DNA of 64,000 bases from Nitzschia sp. pyKryTriq1. Taxonomy: Eukaryota > Bacillariophyta > Bacillariophyceae > Bacillariales > Bacillariaceae. Shown in pieces: positions 30,576 through 41,480 of this stretch. The notes under the pieces are model-generated. The model was not told the origin of the DNA, did no database searches, and saw only the letters and a list, made by a program, of their open reading frames with translations. Both the position numbers and the translations under genes were made by a program. Position 1 is the first letter of the stretch; every line of letters starts with the position of its first letter. Location of the stretch: assembly GCA_956465555.1 (NCBI GenBank), contig OY101117.1, forward strand, positions 3,100,001 to 3,164,000, in the 5' to 3' direction.

Positions 30576-32092
30576 AGGAAAAGCCTTTTCTAGATTCGTG
30601 ATTGTCGTTGGAAGAGTTTCACGAAGAATGGTGGTGCTACTACCCGTTCCATCTAAAGACTTGGAGTAGTACAACTTAACCGAAATTTCGTTGTGTAAAA
30701 TCCCTTCTAGCTAGGATATCGATGATTACAATCTGCTACCTCGTAAAGGATCTAAGATCCGGTTCTGGACTTGTTCTTGTGAATAGGATCCGCAATATGG
30801 TAATGTTGCCTGGCGCAAACTGACCGCTTCGCCGATGAGACCCTCGGCGAGAAGAAACAAAGCAAGTTACGCCGCTTCACTATGGACTGCGCGATGCAAG
30901 GCAGGATCGATGATCGCGCCGATGTGGCTACCCCCAACGAACGAAGGACAGACAAGAAGTCGAACGAACACCCAAACCCGAAACCGATACCAAGAGAGAC
31001 GACCGATGAACCTCATAAGATCATCGAGTCAACCTCGGTATCGCAAATCCCAACTTCGGAATTCTAGATTAATTAGCTTTAAAAGCAACTTTCAAACCAT
31101 TCAATGGCGCAACCTAGTAACCCGAAGTGGAAGGATTTCCTCCAGAAGCGGATCGAACAGGACGGATCATGGGCGAAGGCGAAATCGGAGATGCCACTTG
31201 ACAATCTTGAACCGATACCATCGGTCTACAGTGTCCGAGAGAGTTGAGGGTTTGTTGGCGCCTGCGCCATGGCTACCCCCAACGAACGAAGGACAGACAA
31301 GAAGTCGAACGAACACCCAAACCCAAAACCGATACCAAGAGAGACGACCGATGAACCTCATAAGATCATCGAGTCAACCTCGGTATCGCAAATCCCAACT
31401 TCGGAATTCTAGATTAATTAGCTTTAAAAACCCGCCCGCCATCCCTTCACACCTTGACAAGGACGAGGCAAGGAGATGTACCCAAGGGTATCCCCGAGAG
31501 AGGACGATCCTGCTATGCAAATCGGAATCGATCAGGGGCATAGGCCAACGAATTATTCCACTAACAGTACTATACCATCGGTCTACAGTGTCCGAGAGAG
31601 TTGAGGGTTTGTTGGCGCCTGCGCCAATGCGATGTACGAGGATGTATCTTCATTCTTTTGAGTCGATTATTTACATGTTGGTTGCGCGTTGGTCAATTCG
31701 GCCATTCGAAATGATATACTTAATATCTCTATAAAATAGTATACTCGTAGAATTTTCTCAACGGAAGACTATTTTGGTAACAAATAGAGTTACATAGAGC
31801 GTTCCCGCCAAAGACATAGGGCGAAATAAAAAATCCGAGAGACGACCCAGCTGCGAGAACTTGTAGCGGCGCGCCTGACAACGAACACGCCTACGAAGCG
31901 TGCACTCTCTACCGGTACTGGTGTCCCCTGCGTTTCTCGGAAGCAGAAAAGGGAGAGAGCATTCCAACGCACAACACTATCCATTCCCCTCTTCCTCTCT
32001 TTCTTTGCATCACCTATCCACACGTACCGCTTTCGTCATTTCACATCCAGTTGATCTTTAGCACGCTTGAGAACGACGACGACGACTCAAGA
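30576..32092. other. Intergenic with a cassette-like tandem repeat
   Basis: Most of the stretch is the repeat at 30926-31626, described separately. The rest holds short frames only; 31940-32092 is the 5' flank of the membrane-protein gene. Confidence 0.5.
30926..31626 (+). repeat. Tandem A-variable-C cassette repeat
   Basis: Order A1 (30926-31084), v1 (31085-31215), C1 (31216-31269), A2 (31271-31429), v2 (31430-31572), C2 (31573-31626). A1 and A2 are almost identical over 159 bp, C1 and C2 identical over 54 bp, while v1 and v2 are unrelated to each other. A reads PNERRTDKKSNEH and ends TSEF-stop on the plus strand; short frames in v1 (31104-31247, MAQPSNPKWKDFLQKRIEQD) and v2 both run into C and end PSVYSVRES-stop. 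A third, older unit lies at 63141-63480 with a v segment related to v2. Whether these are protein-coding cassettes, pieces of a mobile element or a satellite is open. Confidence 0.85.
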
Positions 32093-33544
32093 ATGAACTG
32101 CACGATGGTACCACAATTGCTTCTGTCGTTCTTGCTGCTGGTGACAACGGCGGGGGCGACAACAAGAGAACAAGAGCATCATGTGGATTCAGCTCCCGCC
32201 TTTCGGGTACGAAACGTGCAAGATCGGCGGGAGGAATTGAGTGATCGGCAGCGGGAAATAATGGCGTTGGAATTGACCTTTGAAGAGGAAGGTGAACCCA
32301 TCAATGTGCCTCCTTTCAGCTTGCAAATATTCCCGACGCCCAATCCGTTGGCGTCCGACAGCAGGTTGACTATGGAAGCCGCTCTCGACGACTATCTCAC
32401 AGCCTACTTTAAAGGTCTTTATCCCGAATTGGACACGGACCCGGTAGATGGCGCTCCTCAATTCCTTTCTGCGTCTGTCGGTGTAGCGAGTATGGCCCCC
32501 ATTACTTCGGACAACGCGAGACGGAACTTGCAGCAGCGCAGCGGGACTCAGTTCGATGTTGAAACCACACTTCGATTCCAGGATGGTATTTTTCCAGAGT
32601 ATGGGGAACTGGAGAGCAACATGCAAGATGCCATGTTCAACAATTTCGATGTCTTTCTTGCAGACTATCTTTTCTTTTACGGCACACCCGACTTGGCCAA
32701 CATTGATTCGGGCACCTACATTTCGGGTTTTACCACACCCCCTGAGGCTACTGACAATCCTACCGCGGCTCCTAGTGCTAGTATTGGAGGTTCTATTTCT
32801 CAAATCAACGAGAGCGTTCCAGTCAATGCCCAAGATGGGGACGGAATCAATCCTTTGTATCCAGCGATTGGTTGTGGTGTGGTCATGTTCGTTTTGACTG
32901 CCTTGTTTCTGTCCTATCGACGCAAGCGCCTACTTGATATGGATGTCAGTACAGACGATTCCGATATTGAGCACATTTCTGTAGACTTTGACGGCCGGCA
33001 AGAAGCCGTGGAGCTGGAGCGCGAACGCCAACTCCAGTATCAAAAGGAACAGCAGATGATACACGAACAGCAGGAACGCGAGATGCTCCAGCAACAGCAA
33101 CAACTAGAAGCGCAGCGAAAAAAGAACAACAATAAGCGCAAGAACAAGTTTGGATGGAGCAAATCCAAAGTGCCCGTCGAAAAAGTCCAAATGGAAGACG
33201 GTCGAACAACCATCCATATTGCTCCTGTAATACCCGACGAAGATTCTGAGTGCGACCAACGGCCTGACGAAGATGATTCGGTGTACGACCGAAGACGCGG
33301 CGAATTGCCCATGATCTTCAATGTTGCCAGTTCGATGAGCCATGAGTCCTTCCATGACGACCATGACAATGATTTCATGCGGACTTATACGTCGGATAGT
33401 GGTGAGTATAATAGTTCTGCCTCGAGCAACATATATCAACCTTATGGCAACGGAGGTGGTCGACGTCCTCTGCCAAGTATGAGCCGAGGTGGCGCCACAT
33501 TTGGTGCTGGTGGCCAACAAGACATGAGAAGAGGGTATGCGTAG
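32093..33544 (+). CDS. Single-pass type I membrane protein, unknown function
   Basis: 483 residues from the ATG at 32093 (MNCTMVPQLLLSFLLLVTTAG), chosen because it begins a clean signal peptide; an upstream in-frame ATG at 32051 adds an acidic stretch. The ectodomain of about 210 residues has no recognised fold. A membrane helix near 263-285 (IGCGVVMFVLTALFLSY) is followed by RRKR, the usual cytosolic stop-transfer. The cytosolic part has a Glu/Gln-rich coiled coil (about 310-360), a basic cluster KKNNNKRKNKFGW, and an acidic Ser-rich tail. It may act as a receptor or adhesion protein; no evidence decides this. Confidence 0.78.
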   Translation: MNCTMVPQLLLSFLLLVTTAGATTREQEHHVDSAPAFRVRNVQDRREELSDRQREIMALELTFEEEGEPINVPPFSLQIFPTPNPLASDSRLTMEAALDDYLTAYFKGLYPELDTDPVDGAPQFLSASVGVASMAPITSDNARRNLQQRSGTQFDVETTLRFQDGIFPEYGELESNMQDAMFNNFDVFLADYLFFYGTPDLANIDSGTYISGFTTPPEATDNPTAAPSASIGGSISQINESVPVNAQDGDGINPLYPAIGCGVVMFVLTALFLSYRRKRLLDMDVSTDDSDIEHISVDFDGRQEAVELERERQLQYQKEQQMIHEQQEREMLQQQQQLEAQRKKNNNKRKNKFGWSKSKVPVEKVQMEDGRTTIHIAPVIPDEDSECDQRPDEDDSVYDRRRGELPMIFNVASSMSHESFHDDHDNDFMRTYTSDSGEYNSSASSNIYQPYGNGGGRRPLPSMSRGGATFGAGGQQDMRRGYA

Positions 33545-34342
33545 CAAGGGAATGGCGTGCTGTAGTTTGATGGGAATTGTTGTTGAGCTACAGACGGTAC
33601 AGTACATTATGATGATGTGTTTCTGAAGTATAATCTTGAGTAACAACCGAATTGGGACAGCATAACTTTTCTAGCAAGTCTCTGCTCTAGTAGCATCTCT
33701 ACTCTAGCTAGAGTACGTTTTAAAGAGGAATGAAAAGCTGAACTCCTTGGGATTCCAAGCGTCACTATCAAATATCACGAATGTCTGTTCTAGATCATCT
33801 CGTATCCCGATCCTGTATTCGTCGAAGTCCGCACTCTTTGTCCCGCCACCTTCTTTTTCAATTCCGATCCGAATGCTCCCGATCGCCTTTTGACAGGTTC
33901 AGGTTTACCGGCACCTGTACGAGTACAGTACGGCATTCAACGGGCCAAATCCCGATCATTGAGGGGTGGTGGGTCCCAAGGAGACTAATCAAGTTCTTTT
34001 CAGAATACGCACAGTACTTGACCTACGGGTACAAGTACGTACGTAGAAAGCTACGGGTACAGTACTTGTCAGCTGCCGCACGACGAATAAATGCAACGCT
34101 CGATAATACTCGTAATAATAGATCTTTCTTGCCGCGCGGCGCCGGAGCTCAAAGCCCGCCGCCACTATGATGCGTGCCAAGAGCAGCCGCACGAATAAGC
34201 AAGAATAAGAAGCAAGCGCCAAAGCTGCTCGCGTGTTACTAGTGCATTGTATAATACTCCAAAGTATTGTTTTCTTCTTTTCATCGTCCTATTGCAGGAT
34301 CCGATCCTATCACTCTAGCATTAACATAGAATAACAAGCACA
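33545..34342. other. Intergenic
   Basis: Contains CTAG/TCTAG-rich words at 33670-33720 and a GTAC tract at 33905-34070. No gene supported; this is the 5' flank of SKP1. Confidence 0.5.
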
Positions 34343-35025
34343 ATGGACGTCGAAGAAAGCACCGGAAGTGTCAACCTGGTACGTCGCAGCGTTGCTCGAG
34401 TACTTGCTGCCGCCTGCCGCCGCGATCCTTTGCGGCAAGCGCCTCACGCCGCATCGAGTCGTAGATCTCTTGCGGCGCATTGTATTCTGATGATAGATGC
34501 TCACACTCTGTATCCCTATATTGTAATCCGCACTATTGTCTATCACAGATCTCCAAGGAAGGAGACTCGTTCCCCGTGCCGACCGCCGTCGCCAACATGA
34601 GCGAGCTCGTCAAGACCATGATGGACGAAGACGCCGAAGACGACGAGGACTCGCCCACGGAGATCCCGCTGCCGAACGTCAAGTCCCAAGTCTTGCGCAA
34701 GGTTATTGAATTCTGCGAACACCACTTGCAAGAGCCCATGACGGAAATTGAAAAGCCGCTCAAGAGTCAGAACATGGCGGACGTCGTACAAAAGTGGTAT
34801 GCGGACTTTGTTGATTTGGAGCAAGTCTTGCTATTTGAACTCATCCTGGCGGCGAATTACATGGATATCAAACCGCTTTTGGATTTGACTTGCGCGACGG
34901 TTGCCAGTATGATCAAGGGCAAGACTCCGGAAGAGATCCGTGCTACCTTCAACATCACAAACGACTTTTCGCCGGAAGAGGAAGCCCAAGTGCGAGAAGA
35001 AAACAAGTGGTGCGAGGAGGCTTAG
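34343..35025 (+). CDS. SKP1: SKP1, adaptor of SCF ubiquitin ligases
   Basis: Two exons, 34343-34378 and 34549-35025, phase 0, 170 residues. Exon 1 codes only MDVEESTGSVNL; exon 2 continues SKEGDSFPVP. The order fits SKP1: POZ-like N-terminal half with VLRKVIEFCEHHL, then VDLEQVLLFELILAANYMDIKPLLDLTCATVA, IKGKTPEEIRATFNI, and the conserved end EENKWCEEA. SKP1 bridges cullin-1 and F-box proteins in the nucleus and cytosol. Length and C-terminus match the family, so the protein is complete. The acidic loop DEDAEDDEDS is slightly longer than in plants. Confidence 0.95.
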
Positions 35026-35947
35026 GGCGGCGCCAGCCAGTGATGGAAGAGGAAAGCGGCCCTCGTTCGTTTTACCAGAGGCGAAACTATGGAAAATAGG
35101 GAGATGTGGTTTTGGCTTGGTGGAGAGAAGAGACGAGGCATTTATTCATTTTTCACCCGTACTCTAGTCGGTCGACTGTATGGAATCGGGGAAGGATCCT
35201 CTTGCAGTTCGACAGGTCTATGTATAGCTACCACCACTACGAAGTACTACTATTACCACATCTAGATCACTATTTCAACGGAACTATCAGAAACGTCGTC
35301 GTGGGTGAACCAGCAGTTGGGCAGCATGCAAGCAAACAGACACCATAATTGCCTCTGCAACCCCTCTCGTATATCGGTGGACCGCTGGTTCTACCTCTCT
35401 ACTAGTACTACAACACGACAAGTAGCAGTGAGACCAAATGCTTGAGATTTTGCTAACAACTACACATACTGCCTGCATGATATACCCCTGTAAATTCAAA
35501 ATACGATACTGCTCTCTAGTAGACTATCTACTACTATACATGAGAGAGCAGAGAGGGACGATGCTGGTAAAAACGTAGTAGACAACTGGTGTATCTATTA
35601 CTACTTCTTGATTCGTCTTTGGCGATCATGGCGGTATTGATCCTTGATGCATTGGGGATGACTACTACTGTAGTACTGTCTCTCAGCTATCGTCAAGAAA
35701 GTAGTGCTAAAATATATTGTGAACTCTTGGCGCGGTGCACTACCATACCGTACCGATACTGTAGAACTCCGGGTCTCAACAAGCAAAAAGTACGCGGCAG
35801 CTACAGTACTAGAGAGGTAGACTCTCTCCTACCGGGTAGTACGGCACTACTCTCTACTGGTAGAGTAGAGCGGGTAGTAGTAGTACTGTAGAGATGATAT
35901 TGGTAGAATGTAGAATACTAAGAGCAAAAGAGAAAAAATAGCAGGCA
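35026..35947. other. Intergenic
   Basis: No gene supported. CTAGTA/TAGTAC words recur around 35400, 35515-35540 and 35800-35890. A T run just downstream of the tRNA gene (minus strand, near 35932-35938) would serve as its Pol III terminator. Confidence 0.5.
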
Positions 35948-35948
35948 A

Positions 35949-36021
35949 GCTTGATCGCGGAGTCGAACCACGGACCTCCTCATTACTAATGAGGTGCTCT
36001 AACCAACTGAGCTAAACAAGC
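35949..36021 (-). tRNA. tRNA-Thr (AGU)
   Basis: The minus strand folds as a full cloverleaf of 73 nt. The acceptor stem is GCTTGTT with ATCAAGC (one T-T mismatch); the D arm is GCTC...GAGC; the anticodon arm is CCTCA-TTAGTAA-TGAGG with anticodon AGT; the variable loop is AGGTC; the T arm is CGTGG-TTCGACT-CCGCG. No intron. A- and B-box promoter sequences are in place (TAGCTCAGTTGG, GGTTCGACTCC) and a T run follows downstream. The CCA end is not encoded, as expected for a nuclear gene. The RNase P gene begins about 490 bp away on the other strand. Confidence 0.95.
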
Positions 36022-36508
36022 CGAGCTGAGGGATGTGGTTCTCGCAAATATATAAAGTGAATTATTATTTGTAGTTTTAACTGTCATCCTTCCGGGGCGC
36101 AAATCCTTTCGGACTCGCGGGGAAGCGTTAAATCAAGTTCATGCAAATACTTAAACGGACACGTCACGAAGCGCTACTGTACTTTAACCCAGGTACTAGC
36201 AGGTACCTGGTACGCGCTGTACCGGTACTGTACAGGTGTGTACGGTTCAGTACCAGGTACAAGTACCCGGTCTCGCGCTATTTATCATCCCACGTTTATT
36301 GGCGCTACCGCAGTACCAGTACCGGTAAAAGGTACAGTAAAGCACTCTGCTCTTGCGAAGCAGTACGAGAATACTCTACCGTGCGTACGTACCGGTACTG
36401 TACAAGTATGCACTCGTACAGTGGTACCTCTATCTAGTACTGGATTCTGAAGAAATAGCTCGGCTTCTGCTTCACGCCAGACGCCAGAGGCATTTCATCA
36501 TCACATAA
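36022..36508. other. Intergenic
   Basis: Between the tRNA gene and the divergent RNase P gene; 36160-36440 is dense in GTACCGGTAC-type words. No gene supported. Confidence 0.5.
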
Positions 36509-39500
36509 ATGCCAATATTCACCAGTATCATAAGGAGCCTCTCTACTATCCCACCTGTTTGGACTGCGTCCGAGCAAACAACCGAAACCATTGGCAACCT
36601 TGCAAGTAATAATATGGAAGATCCCGCTCCAGACAGTGGCACGGCGTATCGGGAAGACACAAGTAGTGGTGGGAACGTCCCAAAGGAAGATCCGGTGGAG
36701 GAGAAAAAAACAAAGGATAATACGACCTCACCGCCACCAGAAGATGAAGTCGAGGGAAATTCGCCTCATTCTTCGAACAGCAGCAACCGTGGAGAATATG
36801 GCGAGGGAGCTCCTGCTCCTGTTATTCCCATGAATGGTGGCCATTCCACGCGACAGGTGTCCGCGGATGAAGAGGCGCCCAGGGCTGAAGTACACAATAA
36901 CACCACCACATCAGTTTCAGCCCCCGAGGCACCAGCCGGCGCTAATAAGAACACCGACGACGCTGTTACAAAAAAAGAGGAACGAGACGCTGAACATAAT
37001 TCGATGGACGATGCCGATCCGGAAACGAATATTCCAAATGGCCAAGAGGACTCGTCTATGAAACCGGAAAATCCTCCACCAGTAAATGAGGTGCGGCCGT
37101 TGGAAACTAGCGATGCGGACGAACCCCCCGTGAAAAAGCAAAAGACCGAAGATGGGGGTGCGGAAGCGGAAGAATCTGTAGAAGAGGCAGCGGCTTCTAT
37201 GCTTGACGAACAGAAGGATTCACCTCCTTCTGTAGAAGAAACGGACACGCCCCCCGAACCAGCTGACGACAAGGGTGATAAAATGGAAGTAGATTCCATG
37301 GATACAGAAAATAAGAGCCCAGAAGAGCCTGCCCAAGACACAAATAATACAGCAGATTCGGGCCGGGAGACTGAAGAGCCTGACCAGTCAGCGCAAGATG
37401 GATCCATTGAACACAAAGAGGACATGTCCACCGCAGTGTCTGCTGACGATGGTGATGCCGCCAAAGCCATAGTCGCCGATGGACCCCATGATTCAAAGCT
37501 TGACGAAAAGGCTACGCCCACAGAATCCATCGAAGAACCCATCGTCGAGGAATTCGCCGAGGAGGCATCAGCAAATAAGAGGAAGGATGCAACGGACGCT
37601 ACCGAGAATGCTAATGATGGCGAACCGATAGTGAAAGTCGACAAAGTAAGTGCGCCTCTGGTGTCCAAGGGCGAAGGTTCTGCGATAGGAGCTGAGACTC
37701 CAGAGACTGCTCCCTTGAATATTGAAAACGCTACTGGAAAAATGAAACACGATGACAACACCGGTGACTCGAAAGTAGACTTTCCAGAGTCAAAGACAGA
37801 GGCCGACCTGGTTGTGGGTGGCTCCCCCACGCCGTCTACTGGTGATGGAGCTTCTGGCGAGAAAAAGTCGGCCAAACACGTCCGCAGCAAACATGTGGAT
37901 CCACAGATTCTCGGGCTTCGACGACGGATTCAAGGGGCATGTCGTGACAATGATCTCGAGTCTGCCATGAAGGCATACGAAAAAGCCGTCACAGACAATA
38001 TTCGGCTGGAGGCCCAATCATTTTATAATTTACTTAATCTGTGCGATGGCCTAGAACGATCAGTGCATGTTGGAACTCCCAAGTGCGATGGTGGGGCCAG
38101 TTCTCCAAAAGTGCCCCCAGCGGAGGATGATACGATCGACAACAAGAAACGGCAAGAATATGCATTCCGACTTAAAGATCATATGATGCAGCTGAATATT
38201 CCACTCAACGAGACCGCCTACACTGCGATTATTAAAGTCTTGGTTCGCAATAAGGAATATGCCAAGGCCGAAGAGGTGATAGACGAATCCAAAACGGTTC
38301 AGCAGTGCAAGCCCAAGCTACGACTTTTCTCGCCACTATTAACAGCATATTGCGAGGAACGTCAAATGATAGACGCCTTGAAGTGCTGGTTGCGCATTTA
38401 CTCGAATAAATTGGAACTAATGGAGCGCGAGTTGTTGAGCCTCATGAAGTGCGCCATTGCGACAGGAGATGTCCATGTATTCGATCGCGTGTTGAGTGAT
38501 GTCGCCGAGGCTGTCGCGGTGCCGTCTAAAGACACTGTGTCACGAATACTGGAGTGGTACGAGTCACCACACGCTACTGTCCACACAGAGTCCATTCGGA
38601 TACCCAAACATGCCGATGAAATTCAAGTGCAATCCCTTTTACAAGAAATCCACAAGGATGAAGTGGAAAGACCACCGAGTATGGGACCCGTGCAGACTGC
38701 AAACGGGTGGAACGTGAGCTCTGCGGTTCCCATCGATACTGAAAGTGGCAAGCTAAAAGACGGATGCCTACAAGATTGTGCACTGCTGCCAGTTTCAATT
38801 TCCGCTAGGGCGTGGGAAGAAATGATGATGATGAACGAATCGATTGTTCTGGAGGGACAAGTGGAAGGAAATACATCCGAGTTCCAGGGCGGTCGCAAGG
38901 GAAAGATGCGAACTGATTTTGATCCTCAGGAACGAAAGGAGAGTTGGAAGCATTTCACCGATTTTTTGGAATCTATGGGACCTATCGATGTCGTAATAGA
39001 TTCCGCAAATGTTGGTTACTTCAAGCAAAACTTTGCCAGCGCTCCCAAGCACGTGGACTATGACCAGATTGATTGGGTCGCACGTCGTTTCTTGGCAATG
39101 GGCAAGAAGGTGCTGTTGGTTTTACACCAACGGCACTTCGCGCCCAATCTCATGCCGGAAAATTTCAAGCCGTTACAAGAAAAATGGGAAAATATGGGCA
39201 TTCTCTATAAAACGCCTGCCGGGATGAATGATGATTGGTTTTGGCTTCATGCTGCCTTGAAGCACAAGACGTTAGTCTTAACCAACGACGAGATGCGAGA
39301 TCATCACTTTCAAATGTTAGCACCTCGAACTTTTTTGCGTTGGAAGGAACGACACCAAGTTCATTTTAGCTTCGGTGACTGGGAATCCTCTGACCAAGAT
39401 GGCAGTGGCAATTCTGCCAGTCGAGGACGCACGGTCGAGCTGGAGTTTCCGGCTCCGTACTCCCGTCGCGTTCAACGAGTTGAAGACGGTCTTGTTGTCC

Positions 39501-39607
39501 CATTGATTAAGAAGGGAGACGAAAATCGATTTTTAGACGGTACGCACGTCGCGGAAGCAGATGAACCAGAAGAGGAAACGTACCTCTGCATCCGAGCCGT
39601 AGAGTAG
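36509..39607 (+). CDS. PRORP: Protein-only RNase P (PRORP) with a long acidic N-terminal extension
   Basis: Single exon, 1032 residues from 36509; an ATG at 36614 (MEDPAPDSG) is an alternative that would drop a possible presequence (MPIFTSIIRSLSTIPP). Residues about 35-450 are acidic, Pro/Glu/Asp/Ser-rich and disordered, with a basic patch PPVKKQKTED near 206 that resembles a nuclear signal. Residues about 465-640 are PPR-like helices (RRIQGACRDNDLESAMKAYE; ETAYTAIIKVLVRNKEYAKA). The NYN nuclease, about 825-965, has the metal Asp residues in VVIDSANVG, AGMNDDWFW and LTNDEMRDHHF, plus RTFLRWKERHQVHF, all as in plant PRORP. The usual CxxC zinc site appears as GCLQDC, one residue longer. It removes tRNA 5' leaders. 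The 430-residue acidic tail is unlike plant PRORPs, which are about 530-570 residues. Confidence 0.93.
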   Translation: MPIFTSIIRSLSTIPPVWTASEQTTETIGNLASNNMEDPAPDSGTAYREDTSSGGNVPKEDPVEEKKTKDNTTSPPPEDEVEGNSPHSSNSSNRGEYGEGAPAPVIPMNGGHSTRQVSADEEAPRAEVHNNTTTSVSAPEAPAGANKNTDDAVTKKEERDAEHNSMDDADPETNIPNGQEDSSMKPENPPPVNEVRPLETSDADEPPVKKQKTEDGGAEAEESVEEAAASMLDEQKDSPPSVEETDTPPEPADDKGDKMEVDSMDTENKSPEEPAQDTNNTADSGRETEEPDQSAQDGSIEHKEDMSTAVSADDGDAAKAIVADGPHDSKLDEKATPTESIEEPIVEEFAEEASANKRKDATDATENANDGEPIVKVDKVSAPLVSKGEGSAIGAETPETAPLNIENATGKMKHDDNTGDSKVDFPESKTEADLVVGGSPTPSTGDGASGEKKSAKHVRSKHVDPQILGLRRRIQGACRDNDLESAMKAYEKAVTDNIRLEAQSFYNLLNLCDGLERSVHVGTPKCDGGASSPKVPPAEDDTIDNKKRQEYAFRLKDHMMQLNIPLNETAYTAIIKVLVRNKEYAKAEEVIDESKTVQQCKPKLRLFSPLLTAYCEERQMIDALKCWLRIYSNKLELMERELLSLMKCAIATGDVHVFDRVLSDVAEAVAVPSKDTVSRILEWYESPHATVHTESIRIPKHADEIQVQSLLQEIHKDEVERPPSMGPVQTANGWNVSSAVPIDTESGKLKDGCLQDCALLPVSISARAWEEMMMMNESIVLEGQVEGNTSEFQGGRKGKMRTDFDPQERKESWKHFTDFLESMGPIDVVIDSANVGYFKQNFASAPKHVDYDQIDWVARRFLAMGKKVLLVLHQRHFAPNLMPENFKPLQEKWENMGILYKTPAGMNDDWFWLHAALKHKTLVLTNDEMRDHHFQMLAPRTFLRWKERHQVHFSFGDWESSDQDGSGNSASRGRTVELEFPAPYSRRVQRVEDGLVVPLIKKGDENRFLDGTHVAEADEPEEETYLCIRAVE

Positions 39608-40616
39608 CAGCGTTGTATACGTTTAGAGAAATGAATGGGGTTATAATGGTGCGAAATAGTTAAAAGAGCTAAAGCAGTATTAACTGGTCTACACTAGGAA
39701 AAAATGAAAAATCCGCTGCGCCTCGATGACAGCCGTTGGACTTGCTGCCAACGAAGGGGTTGTGAGCAAAGAAAATCATTATAACGGCATAAGTTCGGGC
39801 GTACAACCCATTCGAAGGAACATCTCCGGCATTGGTCCCGTGGTGAGGATTCTCGGCCACAAGCAGAGGTGAAGGGGTGATTCCACGGATAGCACCAGGA
39901 TCCAAAAGGTGGCGCCACCATTAGTCGCAGGTCAATGTTTGTACATCATTCATGCATCGCCATATCGAAACAAAGGCGATCGTCGGAAATACCGATCGGT
40001 CCACGATGTCTTATCAAGACGACCGACTCCTCTCCGATTATCACCTGTCTTCGATGCTGATGACAACAGATCATTGAAGAAGACCTTGGGAAAGAGACAT
40101 TTTAGCGTTCTTCAACAAGATCTCGCATGCTGGTTTTATGGAACGCCGATGGCAGCAACAGCTGACGCATCATCTGGAATCGTTGTTGGGCAACGATGAT
40201 GTATCGAATACTGTAGCAATCGGAGATGCTGGATGACCGGCAAAGCGAAATAGCAAAACCAACAAGAACAATCGTTGGAGAAAAGAGAAGGGCTTCATAC
40301 GGAGGATCTTGAAGCCGCCGACATTCTTCGACACTGTCCAAGTAATATGCGCTTTCAACTACCACAATGATGATTCTTTATTGTTTTCTTTATGTATGCT
40401 TCGTCCATATTAGTCCGAGGCATATATATATGTGAAATATATATGCAATCTCGGAGGAATCCTCCGTACGTGTTGTTCGCTCCGTCCACGGCACGAGATT
40501 TCGCTCCGTTTTTTTTCAGGACACGACATCGCACGCAGCACGCAGCCCTCTCTGTCACAAATTGCAAAACATCACGAGCATTCACATTACCCCACCACCA
40601 AAGCGAAATAATAGCA
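39608..40616. other. Intergenic
   Basis: Frames at 39669-39921 (minus) and 39909-40199 (plus, 96 codons) are open but show no known feature; neither is accepted. An AT-rich palindromic stretch (TATATATATGTGAAATATAT) lies at about 40421-40445 in the flank of the next gene. Confidence 0.45.
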
Positions 40617-41480
40617 ATGCAATCCATCACCTGCATGAACAACAATGCTGCTCTGCTAATCGAGCAGAAGAAATACAATGTGGCGCTTGAAATTCTCGCC
40701 GAGGCGCTAGGAAATGTCCAGCATGAAGTCGATTGCTTGGCCGACCCTTTGGAGCATGTTGTGGAACACGCGGGCCACCACAACCCCCAAGAACAAGTCG
40801 GCAACACTCGAGCGAATGCTTACGTTTACTCTTTTCTTGACAGCCAAAGAGTTCAAGAACGAAGAGAAGCTGCTATGCAATGCGATCCCCTTGATCAGCA
40901 CCACGCTAGCTGCTCAGCCGCTCAACAATCTTGCATGCGGCTGCTGGACCAAGAAGAAGAACGTGCCCAAGATTTCGTTTACCGCCATCCTATCCACGCC
41001 AACCCCGATCTTGCCAACGACACAGAAAACGGAGTCTACATTCTAAGTGTCATCATCGTCTTCAACTTGGGATTGACGCATCATTTGATGGCTCTTGACG
41101 ACTCTCCCATGCAGCGAACGGGGAAGCAACAAAAAGAAGTCGATGATGATGGTGAAGATACTAGCCAAAAACACAGAAGGCGCTACCTTCGACACCTCAA
41201 GAGTGCCTTGCGTTTGTATGAACTCGGCTTTCACATGCAAATGAAAGGTTGCGTTTCTATGGATATGACATATGCTATGGCTATGGTCAACAATTGTGCC
41301 TGTATATACGAAGCGTTGAACAAAAAGCGACGAGCAATCAAGTTCTACCAACACCTGCTATCCTCTCTACTTTTCTTGGTCGAAAACGGAGAGGCTGAAA
41401 ACATTGATGAGCTCGACGGTTTCCTCAGTAACGCCTCTCGACTGATCCTTCGAAAGAACGTTGTAGCAGCGGCTGCATGA
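40617..41480 (+). CDS. Diatom-type TPR-like protein of unknown function
   Basis: 287 residues from the ATG at 40617 (MQSITCMNNNAALLIEQKKY); the frame is open upstream but that part is unlikely to be coding. The layout matches a multi-copy family I associate with diatom genomes: an N-terminal helix pair NNAALLIEQKKYNVALEILAEAL, a variable middle, FVYRHPIHAN, then ILSVIIVFNLGLTHHLMAL, ALRLYELGFHMQM, TYAMAMVNNCACIYEAL, FYQHLLSSLLFLVENGE and IDELDGFLSNASRLIL. The helices resemble TPR units, so protein binding is likely. The AEN/DELDGF end is the most conserved feature I recall. Function is unknown; family membership is from memory of the pattern. Confidence 0.8.
   Translation: MQSITCMNNNAALLIEQKKYNVALEILAEALGNVQHEVDCLADPLEHVVEHAGHHNPQEQVGNTRANAYVYSFLDSQRVQERREAAMQCDPLDQHHASCSAAQQSCMRLLDQEEERAQDFVYRHPIHANPDLANDTENGVYILSVIIVFNLGLTHHLMALDDSPMQRTGKQQKEVDDDGEDTSQKHRRRYLRHLKSALRLYELGFHMQMKGCVSMDMTYAMAMVNNCACIYEALNKKRRAIKFYQHLLSSLLFLVENGEAENIDELDGFLSNASRLILRKNVVAAAA

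Noticed and set aside
30835-31734. 299-codon plus-strand frame across the cassette repeat
   Set aside because: It is open because the A and C blocks are duplicated without stops in that frame; the amino-acid sequence is Arg/Ser/Thr-rich and shows no domain.
39669-40199. Overlapping frames on both strands between PRORP and the TPR-like gene
   Set aside because: Neither strand wins and no domain is seen; noted as unresolved.
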